DNA from: Lodderomyces elongisporus
Taxonomy: Eukaryota; Ascomycota; Pichiomycetes; Serinales; Debaryomycetaceae
Assembly: GCF_030384665.1 (NCBI RefSeq)
Contig: NC_083675.1
Location: 988,001 to 1,052,000 of the forward strand
DNA: 64,000 bases
Reading direction: 5' to 3'
Shown: positions 1 to 11,655 of the stretch, one piece after another
Layout of the letters: every line of letters begins with the position of its first letter
Position numbering within the stretch: position 1 is the stretch's first letter
Position numbers and translations under genes: made by a program
The notes under the pieces: generated by a model
Told to the model about the DNA's origin: nothing
The model's database searches: none
What the model saw: the letters and a program-made list of their open reading frames with translations, nothing else

Positions 1-1023
1 TTTGATAACAAATGGAGTTGCTTCTGCTCAATGAGCTCTTTTTTCCTAATCTCTTATATTTCTCTTATATTCATTGAGCTGTGTTGCGTAAAGTGGTAAG
101 GGGAATACAAGTTAGATTGAAAGGGAGATATCAATTACAGAAAAACAAGGAAAGAGATGGATCAAATGCCTTTCTTTGCGTCTTTTGTGGAAAGTACTGT
201 TTTAATTGCTCTTTAATTCTAATGTTAAAGTGGTCTCAAAAGAGATAAAAAAGAAAAACTGATTAGGTACTGAACAGAGGTGAGATAATATTACAGCTTA
301 TTGAAACGCCTCCTTGCGAAGAAAAAAGAGAAGAACAAAATTTTATTCTTTTTTACGTAACCATGAGTATTCAAACATAAAGTGAAACGAAGAACACCCA
401 AGAAAGAAAGAAAAAGAAAGAAAGAAAGAAAAAGAAAGAAGAGAGGAAAAACAAAAATGTGGGGCGGGCTCTAAAGAGGAGGTTTAGGAGGTGGGCGGTG
501 GCGATATTTTTGCCAACGATGAAATCAAAAAAAATGGTGATAATTTTGCTCTGCTCTTTTTTTTTGCGACACATGAAAATAAAAATTAAAAAAGAAATTC
601 ACATGGTGAAATCTTTGGCACGTATATGCACTACGTTAAAAAATATTGCAATTAAGTTTATTGATAAATAAGAAACAACAAATTTTGGAATATATAGCAA
701 ATACTCAAAGCAATAAGGAAACAAGAAGTGAGTAATTTTGCAAAGAAAAAAAGAAGAAAAAGGATCATAAACATATTCTTTCCTTTTCCTTTTCCCTTTC
801 CTTTGCTTTCTTCAAAGTTTAATTAATCAATTGCTCATTTTAGAACCGATGAAAAAAATAAAACTTGGGTTCAGCAGTTCAGTTGAAGTCATTGGATGTG
901 CATTTACATAGCAGAAGCATACTTATTTATATACATGAAAACACTATGCTTGCACTTGGGTAAAAAAAAAAAAAAAAAAAAGAAAAACAGGCGAAATCAG
1001 CACTTCTCAACTACACATCTGAT

Positions 1024-1031
1024 TGACGTCA
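1024..1031. promoter_or_regulatory. Perfect CRE/ATF octamer TGACGTCA
   Basis: The palindrome TGACGTCA is the classical site for CREB/ATF-type bZIP factors (Sko1, Aca1/Cst6 in yeasts). It lies about 2.4 kb upstream of SOK1, whose S. cerevisiae homologue was found as a suppressor of PKA loss. Occupancy is inference; the octamer itself is read directly. Confidence 0.4.
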
Positions 1032-1608
1032 CGCTATCCTTACAAAATTGGAGGAACTGTGGGAAAAGGAAAAAAAAAACAAGAACTACAACTAGGTGTG
1101 TAGAAGATGGCAAATGAAGCAAAGTTCCATTTTTTTTGTTTTTGATTCATCTTTTACTGCTTATCTGTTTATCGGTATAATCTTGTGCACTTTTTTGGTT
1201 CGGCAACAAGTAGTCTTGTTTGAAATTTACCCGAACAAATACAAGCTGAGTGTTTCGTCATCAGTGATACCTTTATCACATCTTGCGTATTGCCTCTCTC
1301 TCTTTCTTTCTTTCTCTCTCTACTTTAATTTCGTTTCTTTTGGACTCATGGAAATATTACGCAACACTTATGTAATAATAAATATAATGCTTATATAAGT
1401 ATTATCTAAGTGTTGGTAACAATCTTATATAATTGTAATTCCATATTTATTTAATTATTTTTTTTCTTTTCGAAATGAATTTCTTTTTTTTTTTTTAAGT
1501 TTCTTTTTAAGTTTCTTTTTTTTTTTTCTCTCGTCTCACGATGATGAGAGTTTTTAGGCCAACGTACGACTACGGAAACTAACGACAATGCTAAAAGTGA
1601 GACAAGCG

Positions 1609-1610
<2 letters not shown>

Positions 1611-1658
<48 letters not shown>
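1611..1658 (+). repeat. (AGT)16 trinucleotide microsatellite
   Basis: Uninterrupted AGT units, non-coding, in the leader upstream of SOK1. Likely length-polymorphic. Confidence 0.95.
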
Positions 1659-1659
<1 letters not shown>

Positions 1660-2879
1660 CCCAAGTTGGCTTTATATGCCGTGATTGTTTATAATCGAGT
1701 TTTCAAGTAGACTCGTCGACTACTATGAGCACTGAGTCGATTTATTGTTTTTTTTAATAAAACACACCCACAACAACTATGTGCCGCCTCTTCCTCCCTT
1801 CCTTCTCCTCCTCCTCCTCCTCCTCCCCACCCCCAACTTGGGTATCTAACCCAATATTACTATAATACGACAACAACTGAAATAACAAAACAGAAAAAAA
1901 CAGAAAAAAACTAAAAACAAGAAAAGGAAGGAAGAAAAGTGCATTGCTTAGAACTACAAGTAACAATATCAACGACTAATAGCAACTGAGTACAATGGAG
2001 TGGTAAAAACGATGGCCAATTGATTTAGACTTTTTTGTTTGTTTGTTTGTTTCTTTAATTCTTAGTAATACAATTTAAAACAGGTAATCTGTAGAGTTCT
2101 TATATCCATCATCCATCATCCTCATCCTCATCATTGCCGTAGCAGTCACCCGTTACCCATCGGCTTAATAATACCACGGAATATCGCCGTCGTCATGTAT
2201 TTAATTAAGTGATGGCTTTTTCTTTTTTTTTTCTTACATTTTCTTTTTTGTTCGTTTCCAACTTTTCAACTACGAAATGGCTCAAGCAAGAGAGTCACGG
2301 TGCTTAGTGCTTAGCCTCTAGTTCCATCATTTCACATTTCCTTTGCACTCTATTACGCTATATTCTATTTTTGTCCATAGCCAAATTCACTTTTCCAGCC
2401 CTAACTCTGAGTAAATTCCAATTTTGGTTTTAATATTCACTCTTTTTCCCTCTCTCTACTCTCATTACTCTCTATTTAGTCAATTACCATTTATTTATTT
2501 GTTTTTATCTTGTATTTTATTTTTTTGCTTTAATATTAATACACTGTATATCCAAAGATACTTACATTCTCCCCACAACTATTACAACAACACCAACCAC
2601 TATTCCACGTCCTCCTCATCCTCCTCCTCATCCTCCTACACCTACACCTTCTCAGAGCTATATCTAAGCATAACACATATCTTGAAGAGGACAACTCCAA
2701 CATTCTCAGTTATAATTACCCCAAGATCCACAAACCTTTTGCACATACATATATATATATATATATAAACGCAAGTTTCCACTCACTGCCAGAACAACGC
2801 ACCATTGGTAACTACTTCTACGCAAACTAAAACACCCTCCAGACTTTTTCAGCGAATAATACCTCTTTGTTCAAAAATT

Positions 2880-2915
<36 letters not shown>

Positions 2916-3430
2916 GTTGTTGTTGTTGTTTGGTCTATTACCTGATACTTGTGATACTAGTGATACTACTCCTTGCTACGTATTACCCACCATCTGCTTT
3001 TCTGCTACTTACTCCTTATTACTTATTACTTATTACTTATTGTTACTCCTACTAATTTCTTTTTTTTAATTATTTTAATATTTTTTTTTTGTGTGAGTGA
3101 GAAAAAAAAAAAAAGAAAGTAAAAATAGAGAAGAAAAATATAAAAAAAATATTAATATTAAAAATAAAAATAATAATCAAGGAAAAAATTACACCCAGAA
3201 AAAGATATCACCCATTTCTTACTGCCACTTTTTTTTTTTTGGCTTTTACCACCACTTTTTTTACAACCAACTACAACTTGCCACTATTGATCACATTTAC
3301 ATTCCATCTTTTTTTTTTTATATAGAAAACTTTCCATCAAGTATAGCTTAACCAACAGAAACCAATAGAAACCACCATTCAAGCATCTACCAACCACTCC
3401 TTCTTTTTAATCGTCAAAAACTAAGAAAAC

Positions 3431-6133
3431 ATGTATTCTGAAGACCACTCACAGCAACCACAGCACCCTCACGCACATACTACACAAATACCAACAGCAG
3501 CATCCCATGAGCAACAACAACAACAGCAGCAACAGCAACAACAACAACATCCTCATCATCATCACCACCACCACCACCTTCATCATCACCACCATCACAT
3601 TCATCCTCTGAATCACACCCACAGTCATTCACAAGCTTCATCCACTGGCGTAGTCGATGCAACGTCAATGAGCTGCTCGCACCATTGCCATCAAACTCAT
3701 CAAAACCCAACACCTGTGATAATACAGCCAACAGCAACCTCACAGTTTAGACCAGTATGTTTTAACCCAGCAACAAGCAGCAATATGATAACTACATGTA
3801 ACCCAGTTTCCTCTGCCACATCGTCATCGTCATCATCTTCTTCTTCTTCTGCTGCTGCTGCTGCTGCTGCTATATCCGTACCTTCCTCATTACATTTACA
3901 ACAAAACAAAAACACTATAATCACACCATCATCAACACCCTCAAACATTCTTGGCTCTTCGCCCACAGCCACTGAAGAAGCCAACGCATCAGCAACAGTA
4001 TCTTCAACTTCATCGAATGGTCACAAACGTCTATCTTCTTCGTCAACAGATTCAAGCAAACGCCTCAGGCTAGATAGTGGGCACCACTTGACCACCTCTG
4101 CATCGTTACCGAAACAAGAGAAGGTGGAGGGAATGATGGCAAATGGTGGTTCTGCTGTTCTGGCTACTCTGGCTGCTCTGGCTACACTGGTTACACTGGT
4201 TACTCTGGCCACTCCAGCAAACTCTTCCACAACAATTAGCAACCAGCAACACCCAACAATGTCAACCGAAAATACAACAGTAACTACATTGCCACAGGCT
4301 ACAATCTCCAAGACTCCTAAATTTATCCGCAAATTTAGATCGAGATCTTTACCAATCATCAACTACAACAACCCTGGGTCAGTATTCTTTCCTCACTTGA
4401 GAAAGAAGCAGAATATTTACCACCAACCAAACACTTTGATTAGTGTACACGGAACATCATTAAAGAGGGATGGTCCAGTCAACGCATCTTCATTCAACCC
4501 ACATGCCCCTGCTACTACTGCCCCCACATTCACTTCCGCATTATCATCTTCATCTTCTTCTTCTTCTTCCTCATCATCATCATCCTCAAGTGTCCCACCT
4601 TTGCCTCCAATCAATTTACAATCCCTCAAAGAGATTGACTTGCATGAAATCCTCAAAAACCCACAATTGCGTCATGATATACTATTCGACCCTCAGTTGC
4701 AATTCAGACCCAATCTAGATGGTGAAAGAGGCAAGAGGAAAAAGACAATTATTGACAAGTACTGGATGGAGATTCAAAAAGAGTGTCTGCAATTTTTCAA
4801 CCAAGACCCACTGAAAAAACCCGAAATCAGGATTAATCGTTTACCTATACTATTCACAACATTGAGAGATATCTTACTCTCGCTCCTTCCTACCAAAGAT
4901 CGCCAGCAGTTTAATGAGATTATGGACATTGAACTTCTTGTGCAACAATTGAAACATGGCTCTTTTGACTTTGTTGAGATGAGCAAATGGCTTGGTGATG
5001 TCTTTAAACTGCACTGTGCCCCAATGAGAGATTCGTGGGTACTGGAAATGAACCAGAAATTTCTCGATGCTGCTACATACAATAGTGTTTCCTACGTTGT
5101 TGGTGGATTGCGCATGATTTTTCAAATTTTGGAAGCAATGAAACTTGATGTTGCAAATCATCAGATTAGAATACTCCGTCCAGTTTTAATTGAAACCGCT
5201 GTGGATTTTGAAAGAGATTATTTTCAAACACTCATCAATCACCAAAAGATCAATATTCAAGACTCACTCAATTGGTTCTACAAAAAGTTTATGAAGAAGA
5301 GAGCAGAATTGTCGCAAACCTCATTGGATGTAGATGAGTTGAGTTTGAAACCCATGATTATCAGTTCAATTATTGATTTGTTGTCATGTAGGCAAATGGC
5401 TACAGAGTTTCCTTCAACGCTCACATTTGACCACACAAGACTTGTGCTTTTGCGTGCAGATGTTCGTCAACTAGTTTGTGTTCAACTTTGTATTGTTTTG
5501 TACAAGCAACTCGTTGTAAACTCAAAGTCAACTACAAACTTGCTCGCGCCACAAAACATTGCCAAAGTACAACAAGAGATTTTGGCGATTGTCACCGATG
5601 ATAATGGAAACATCAAGTGGACCAAGAACATTAACGCCATCTCTTTACAATTGGTTAAGAACCTTTATCCGCTGGGTGCCATGCCAAATAATTTACCACA
5701 AACGTTGGTGGATTTTGCACATAACTGGTTAATGAAGCACATCCAACCAAACTCGCAAGTCTATGGTTTGATGGAGATCAAGGTGTTTAAAGAGCTCACT
5801 AGTGAGATTCTCGCTACAATTGAAACCGATAATGAGGGATTAGAGAAGAATTCGGCTCTTGCAACAAACACTACGGGTACTGCTGCAGCTGCAGCTGCTA
5901 CTGCTAATGCTGCATCAACAGCAGTGCCATCGACAATAGTTCCAGCACCACCAACAGAAATGAAGAATATCGCACAACGCATTGCTACATTAGTCAAGTT
6001 TCATTGGAACGTGTTTGGTGGATATTACTTTGATTTTGTCAAGTTGCAATTTGCAAAATTGCAATTGAAGCAACAGAAGGAAGAAGAAGAAAAATTGAAA
6101 AGAAAAAGGCGGCAACTTCAAGAGCAACAGCAG

Positions 6134-6172
<39 letters not shown>

Positions 6173-6448
6173 AATGATCAAAGCATCAATGCCGTGAATA
6201 AACTGCAAGGATTGCCTCAAATAAATGAGGACACTATAGAAACTCCAGACAACAGAGGCGAGCTGCAACAAGAAGACCTGCAGCAAGAACAACAACCACA
6301 ACAACAACTGCAAATGCATGATGATCATCACCATCGTAATGATAACAACAGCAATAATGTCGATGACGACGAAGACGACGACGAAAAGACACGCGGTGAC
6401 GAAAATGGGATCGAAAGTGCCAGTGCACCATTGAGCATGATTTCTTAG
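3431..6448 (+). CDS. SOK1: Sok1-like Tcp11-family protein
   Basis: A 1005-residue protein of the T-complex-11 (Tcp11) family. The conserved part runs from about residue 410 to 885. It opens with the pattern ILKNPQLRHDILFDPQLQF, then a Lys/Arg-rich segment leading into DKYWMEIQKECLQ, and continues as a helical domain with many conserved hydrophobic positions. The N-terminal 400 residues are low complexity: a Gln run, a His-rich block (about 3541-3620), Ser and Ala runs, and a Thr/Ala/Ser tract built on CTG codons. A Gln run (6121-6171) and an acidic tail follow the domain. S. cerevisiae Sok1 is a multicopy suppressor of cAMP-dependent kinase mutants; the biochemical activity is unknown. The start is the first ATG after an A-rich leader. 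The gene converges on the next one, 575 bp away. Family confidence is high; the symbol rests on remembered similarity. Confidence 0.88.
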
Positions 6449-7023
6449 TCAACCGCATGGCATACCAATACCAATACCACATAGTATCATTTTCTGACAA
6501 TTATTATTAATGACAGGTTTTTATTATTATTTTTTTTTAGAAGAAAAGAGAGAATACATTTTTTAGTTTTATAACATTATATTTTCGGAAATTTTTTTAA
6601 GCAAGAGAGAGAGAGATTATTTAGTTTTATTCAATTTATTACTATTTGGGAAGTTCAATACTGGAATACTGGTACTTGTAGAAGTTGTTTTTTTTTTTAG
6701 ATGTTTTGTTTCCTTCTTTTCTTTGTTTCTTTTTTATTTTCTTTTCCCTTTTCCTTGCTCTTGTTCTTTGATGTGCGCAAAACAAGTACACCGATTATAT
6801 GATGGTGATGATACTGGTAAAAGAGAAAGAAAATTTGAAAATAAAGATTAGAATTTGTGTATATACCTTTCGGTAAACTTGGATTGTAATCTTCTAAAAG
6901 CCAGTCGACACACTGTTGATACAAAACTTTGAAAGAAAAGTGTACGAATAAGATTACATACATTAAATTTGCATTAACTGAATTAACACTAGTTTCCAAC
7001 CAACCTACTTGCTAATCTTTTTA
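6449..7023. other. Convergent 3' region between SOK1 and the next gene
   Basis: Shared 3' flank of two converging genes. It contains T-rich runs and TATATA-like efficiency elements (for example near 6860). I see no gene or RNA. Confidence 0.6.
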
Positions 7024-7812
7024 TTATTTGTCATAATCATTGTCTTCGTCATTGTCATTGTCGTCAACTGCAGTAATAGAACTTCCAGTTACTGCCGCAA
7101 TAATATCATCTCGATCCATTCCTGGTTCCTGTTTCACTTTCACATTTTTCACTTTATCGCTTCCATCATTACCACTACCACTACCACTATGACTATTGCC
7201 ACTAAACCTCTGTCTTAATCCACTTTCCTCGTGTCTTAACTTTTTGATTCGTTGTAGTTGCTCTTTTTCCTTGCGTTTGAGCTCTTCTAAGAGTGTGAAT
7301 TTCTCTTTCTTTTCCAATGCCGCATAATAATCATCTTCCAGCTCCTCTTCCTGCTGTTGTGCAACTGCCCCTTCCTTTTCCTCTTTGCTTCTCCATTGCT
7401 CTCTTTTACCTTCAGATGGCCGAATAGACTCTTCTCTTTCCTCCGCATTTTTGCTGTCCAACGTCAAGAATAATGCAATTAATCGTAAATTGATTCCCGT
7501 TACTATTCCAACTATCAAGCCAGCATAGATGCATACCATTACAAAATGGAAAGTTGTCAGTGCAAACATATCTATTTGATTCATCAACCATGCGATATCT
7601 CGCGTGTCTTCGACATAGTGATATAAAGGGGATGGTGCTTGGTTTAGTTCAAGAAGTGACTTGATGGGGATAAGTGGAAGTTTAAAAGGAAATAATAGGA
7701 TAGTGATCAAGTAAATTATAGGTAAGTATAATGTATTGTATATTATAAGGTGAACGAGGGAATAGGTCAATGTTAAGGGAGATAGTAGGATTGTTAGCAA
7801 TTGTTGGATCAT
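7024..7812 (-). CDS. Predicted membrane protein with N-terminal hairpin, unnamed
   Basis: A 262-residue protein I cannot name with confidence. Residues 1-49 are almost continuously hydrophobic, broken by prolines (pattern FPFKLPLIP at the end), as in a membrane hairpin. A second hydrophobic stretch spans about 82-118 and includes a Gly-rich GLIVGIVTG core. The remainder is cytosolic-looking: Glu/Lys/Arg-rich with coiled-coil character (about 150-195), then a Ser/Gly segment and an Asp/Asn-rich acidic tail. Size and layout resemble Ldb16, the seipin partner in ER lipid-droplet assembly, but I have no diagnostic motif, so this is only a hypothesis. The gene lies tail to tail with SOK1 and is preceded by a 670-bp intergenic region. 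It is clearly a real gene from its non-repetitive coding structure. Confidence 0.7.
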   Translation of the reverse strand: MIQQLLTILLSPLTLTYSLVHLIIYNTLYLPIIYLITILLFPFKLPLIPIKSLLELNQAPSPLYHYVEDTRDIAWLMNQIDMFALTTFHFVMVCIYAGLIVGIVTGINLRLIALFLTLDSKNAEEREESIRPSEGKREQWRSKEEKEGAVAQQQEEELEDDYYAALEKKEKFTLLEELKRKEKEQLQRIKKLRHEESGLRQRFSGNSHSGSGSGNDGSDKVKNVKVKQEPGMDRDDIIAAVTGSSITAVDDNDNDEDNDYDK

Positions 7813-8483
7813 CTTGTTGGACGTCTTGTAAATAGTTTGAGGATCTCAAGAGAGCCGGAGCAGTACCAATTAAAAAAGATGAATAAAGCAAAAAAACCAA
7901 AAAACCAAAAAACCAAAAAGCAAAAAGCAAAACTAGATCGAGACAAAACTTGACCTTGAGGTTAATGATTCTTTATGTAGATTGACTTTCTGGTGAGGAA
8001 ATAGGTTATTTACAACACACACTTACTCACTTACTCATACAACTTTACACATAACTTCACACACATATACACATTGGGTTTACACTCCGCACTCATGATC
8101 TAATTTTTACTTGCTTTTGAAAACGCGCATGTGCAATTTTGTCTTCTGACAAGACACACTTTATCTCCGTCTATTCCCACGCATAGTTTTAGCACACTAA
8201 GTTAGCTCACTAACTTCTAAACTTACCAAACCAATTATGAAAAAAAAAAAAAAAAAACTATATACATGTATGTATATATATTTACGTTTGGAGAGACAGA
8301 GAGATGTTTTAATGGATATTATGTGTAGATTCAAAATCAATATCTTAAAATCCGACATAGTGTTCTATAAAAACTTTTTTGTGCTTATCCTTTTTTTTTT
8401 TTCCTTATCCACAAAGTTTGTTTCTAATTTGTCTATTTAGCAGTCTATACACATGTTTATTCTCCTTGCACGTGACCAACTTT
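7813..8483. other. Intergenic region, promoter of the minus-strand membrane protein
   Basis: Lies between two minus-strand genes, so it holds the 3' end of the GH92 gene and the promoter of the membrane-protein gene. It includes A-rich repeats of CAAAAAAC type (7889-7930), ACACACTTAC-type runs around 8015-8070, and a T-run at 8390-8402. No gene recognised. Confidence 0.6.
7889..7930. repeat. CAAAAAAC-type short tandem repeat
   Basis: About four imperfect 8-bp A-rich units immediately upstream of the membrane-protein gene. Confidence 0.8.
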
Positions 8484-10877
8484 TCAAAAACTTATATATC
8501 CCGGACTTGGTGGAACTTCGCCCGTTTCCCACACCACTTGGTCTGCACCCAAATCAAATTCAATTAAACCTCCTTGTGCACCAAATAATGTTTGGTGATC
8601 AACCCAATTTTTGTTCCATTCTTGACCGTTTATTTTCAAGCTTTGCACGTAAATGTTTTCGTCGGAAAGATTAGGCGCTCTAATCTCGAAAGTTGCACCA
8701 TTTTCCAATTGCAATTTCAAACTACTAAAGAATGGAGATGAAATTAAGTAGGTGGTTGTTCCGGCAATCGGATAGAATCCAAGCATGTTGAAAATCATCC
8801 ATCCTTGTAATGCACCGCCATCACTGTTTCCCGGTAAATTTTTGGCAAAGTCGTTCTGCATTATATATCTTGTAAGCTCAACAGTTCTCCATTGCTCTTG
8901 CACAAAATTGAAAAGAAACGGGGTCAAGAAACTAGGTTCATTCCCAACATCAGCAATTTTCTCTCCGTGGAGAGGATAAAGATCATTGATTCTAGTAATG
9001 AAAGTTTGGTTATCTCCAATGAGTTCAATTAAACCTTTTATATCGTGTGGCACAGCAAACCCATACTCAACCGGCTTTCCCTCATACTCGTCGTCGCCCC
9101 AATAACATCCAAAGCAACTGAATGGATCATAGTGGGTGAAATTAAAACTGCCATCTGCATTCCTAGGCTGGACAAATCCTTTATACGAATACTTTGCTGT
9201 TGAGGAAGCTGTAGCATCTTTATTCCATATATTTCTCCAGTTTGAACCACGTTGAAGATATTTGTTGTGATCTTCTTCATTATCTAGCCCAGCTGCTACT
9301 TGAGATAGTGCAAAGTCATCATATGCATATTCCAAGGTTCTACTAACACTTCTGGTATAGTTTCTTGTAATATATCCATATTTCAACCAGTCTGGAAGGG
9401 CGCCGCGCCCTTGTTTTGTTGATGCATCTGGTGCAAACGAATCGTACCAATATGGAGGTTGCACTTCAGCATTCTTTTTCATTGCCGCATATGAAGAAGT
9501 CCAATCGATTCCTTGAATGTTTTTCACAAACGCATCAGCCATTACTATATCTGAGTTTGAACCTCCTTGAGTTCGACCATTTTGATTAGCAGATCTACCG
9601 TCTGGAGTCCAGCCTTCATTTAAGTAAATGTTTGTCAAGGATTGCACAATTTCCGAGCCTCTTGTGGGGTTTATAATGTTGAGTAATGGGTTGAGACAAC
9701 GGAAAGTGTCCCAAATGGTGAAAAAGTCATCATAGTAAACTTGTTGAGAAGTCCAGCCGGGGTTAGGATTTTCTCCGGTTCTATTTGACGGAATCAAATG
9801 AGCGCCATATAATGCAGTGTAAAATTGGTTGATTACTGAGTCGTTGTTGTTGTTGTTGTTGTTGCCTCCGTTGCCACCGCCAACTGCAACTTCAACTTGA
9901 AACTTGTCAAAAACTTCCCTTGACCATGCTTGTCTTGTATCCTGTACAAGATTGTCAAAATCCTTTGTGTAATCAATATTAGCACAGGCTTGTTCCTTAG
10001 ATATAAAGGAGACTCCCATATGACTTTGCACTTGTGATAAGTTGCTAAACTCAAATATCAAGCCAAATGAGTCATCCTGTGTTGATGAACTTATTGAAGT
10101 GGCACCATTACTGGTACTGTTTTTTCCCTGAAATGAATTAATAGCTGCTGCATCTTCACTAAACTTTCCGCAAAAATATATTGTCCATGCTTGTTGGAGG
10201 CCCCATCCATTCTCTATAGTGGTATACCCTGAGTATTCCAGGGACGAGGTTGCATCAATTGAACCATTAACTTCTCGTTGAGACCACCATGGTCTTTGTG
10301 GAGCTGAGAGGTGGTGTGCAACATCGATCAATATTTTATTGTTACCATTGCTGGTGTTATCTTGCTTAAAGTCGTATTTCAATATTCCAAAACGATCACC
10401 AGCAGCAATTGAAATATTGACATTTTCAGTGTACACGTGGTACTCGCCAACTTTTGCCGAGTCAGGTTGACTTCTGGTCAAATTGAGCTGTGATTGGAAA
10501 TCACCCGTAAATGGTAATTGTGCTACGACACCATACTCTGGTGCACCGCCAGTGCCGCTTTCATGGAGCATTGAGATTCCGTTAATCACACCACCGGGTG
10601 CATAACCTGAGTATGCATTTCCGAAATTTGCATCAATGGCATCGACACCCAATTTCACCATACCAAACGGTCTAGTTACTCCAGGAAACATATTACCACC
10701 GCCTTCTGTGCCATAGAACACATCAACTCGATCAATTGGCTGTATATCTTGTCGACGGACTTTGGAGGTGTTTGAACTATTTGAACTATTTGAACTATTT
10801 GAGCTGTTTGAATTGTTTTTGCTCAAAGTTGGTGCTGCAATAGTGAGTGCAAACAAAAAAGTGAGTACCAACAACAT
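8484..10877 (-). CDS. Secreted GH92 alpha-mannosidase
   Basis: A 797-residue glycoside hydrolase of family 92, calcium-dependent exo-alpha-mannosidases acting on alpha-1,2-linked and related mannose. The start of the mature domain carries the family pattern DVFYGTEGGGNMFPGVTRPF. The middle has GWTPDGRSAN. Near residues 640-706 come the signature blocks GNEPS and GNSDGGALQGW..FNMLGFYP, which contain the Asp residues of the active site. Residues 1-15 form a signal peptide. Next come repeated Asn-Ser-Ser glycosylation sequons, and Lys-Val-Arg-Arg at 39-42 is a likely Kex2 site that would release the mature enzyme. Many further N-glycosylation sites support secretion. The likely role is trimming mannan or glycoprotein mannose outside the cell. 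GH92 is common in bacteria and filamentous fungi and, as far as I know, less so in budding yeasts. Length is normal and the frame is intact. Confidence 0.9.
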   Translation of the reverse strand: MLLVLTFLFALTIAAPTLSKNNSNSSNSSNSSNSSNTSKVRRQDIQPIDRVDVFYGTEGGGNMFPGVTRPFGMVKLGVDAIDANFGNAYSGYAPGGVINGISMLHESGTGGAPEYGVVAQLPFTGDFQSQLNLTRSQPDSAKVGEYHVYTENVNISIAAGDRFGILKYDFKQDNTSNGNNKILIDVAHHLSAPQRPWWSQREVNGSIDATSSLEYSGYTTIENGWGLQQAWTIYFCGKFSEDAAAINSFQGKNSTSNGATSISSSTQDDSFGLIFEFSNLSQVQSHMGVSFISKEQACANIDYTKDFDNLVQDTRQAWSREVFDKFQVEVAVGGGNGGNNNNNNNDSVINQFYTALYGAHLIPSNRTGENPNPGWTSQQVYYDDFFTIWDTFRCLNPLLNIINPTRGSEIVQSLTNIYLNEGWTPDGRSANQNGRTQGGSNSDIVMADAFVKNIQGIDWTSSYAAMKKNAEVQPPYWYDSFAPDASTKQGRGALPDWLKYGYITRNYTRSVSRTLEYAYDDFALSQVAAGLDNEEDHNKYLQRGSNWRNIWNKDATASSTAKYSYKGFVQPRNADGSFNFTHYDPFSCFGCYWGDDEYEGKPVEYGFAVPHDIKGLIELIGDNQTFITRINDLYPLHGEKIADVGNEPSFLTPFLFNFVQEQWRTVELTRYIMQNDFAKNLPGNSDGGALQGWMIFNMLGFYPIAGTTTYLISSPFFSSLKLQLENGATFEIRAPNLSDENIYVQSLKINGQEWNKNWVDHQTLFGAQGGLIEFDLGADQVVWETGEVPPSPGYISF

Positions 10878-11628
10878 AATCTATTATTGTATGTAAAGAA
10901 ATTTTGCAAAGACTTTGAGGAAATAAAGAAGTGTGTAGCCAACCTTTTCAACTCTTTCTTATATTCCTTCATTCCTTGTCCGACTTCATTTTTAGCACTT
11001 CTTTATCTCTCTTTTATAGTCAGAACAAATGAAAAAGTTCATTTCAATAGTATTTGGTACACGTGTATAACTGTGTAGGTGTTTAGGTGTGTAGGTGTGT
11101 GTGTCCATGTAAATGCACCCAACCTTCTCTTTATTTAGCTGCAAATAAAACCCAAAATGAACATAAAGAAGCGGATGAGTATACTGTTGTGTGCTATTGT
11201 CATTTTAATCTTTTTCATCAACAACGTGCACCAAAAAAAAAAAAAAAGAAAAACACCTATTGTTCAAAATTCTGATTCTTTTATTGGTGTGGTTTTTTTT
11301 TTAAAAAAACTGATTAGATCATAATCGTTTTATATTTGTGAATCGAGAAATCTTGATGACGAGTCTGTAACTTTTTAATAGAGGAAATCACAGTTGCAAT
11401 AGTAGTTAAAATTCGTATACTTTGAATCAACTGTAGACCCCAATTTTTTTTTCATTTTCTCCATTTTTTTTCTTTCGTTTCTTTCTTTCTCCTAAGCGTG
11501 TCATGTGTATTGAGACTCTAGTTATTTGTAATTAATAATGGTCCTTCTCCTTGTATGATGTTTCCATTGTGGATTTGCCCTGTTTCATTGTGTCTTATCT
11601 TGAAATGCGCATTTTTTGCTTGTTGTTT

Positions 11629-11655
11629 GCTTGTTTGTTTGTTTGTTTGTTTGTT
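11629..11655. repeat. (TTTG)n microsatellite
   Basis: Tandem tetranucleotide in the gene-free region upstream of the GH92 gene. Confidence 0.9.

Larger units (their letters stand above)
1..3430. other. Gene-free leader region upstream of SOK1
   Basis: I see no convincing gene here. The short open frames follow homopolymers and T- or A-rich runs and look like chance. The stretch holds an (AGT)16 array, a perfect TGACGTCA octamer, many poly-T and poly-A runs, a short (AT)n tract at 2749-2767 and TTATCA/TTATTG runs near 2877-2930. From about 2.4 kb to the SOK1 start the plus strand is rich in pyrimidine and ACCA-type sequence, as in transcribed yeast 5' leaders. I infer a long promoter plus 5' UTR for SOK1, but the left neighbour lies outside the window and could share it. 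Confidence 0.6.

Noticed and set aside
3480..3984. Minus-strand open frames opposite the SOK1 N-terminus
   Set aside because: Mirror images of the His, Gln, Ser and Ala codon runs (Val, Asp, Glu and Ala runs on the other strand).
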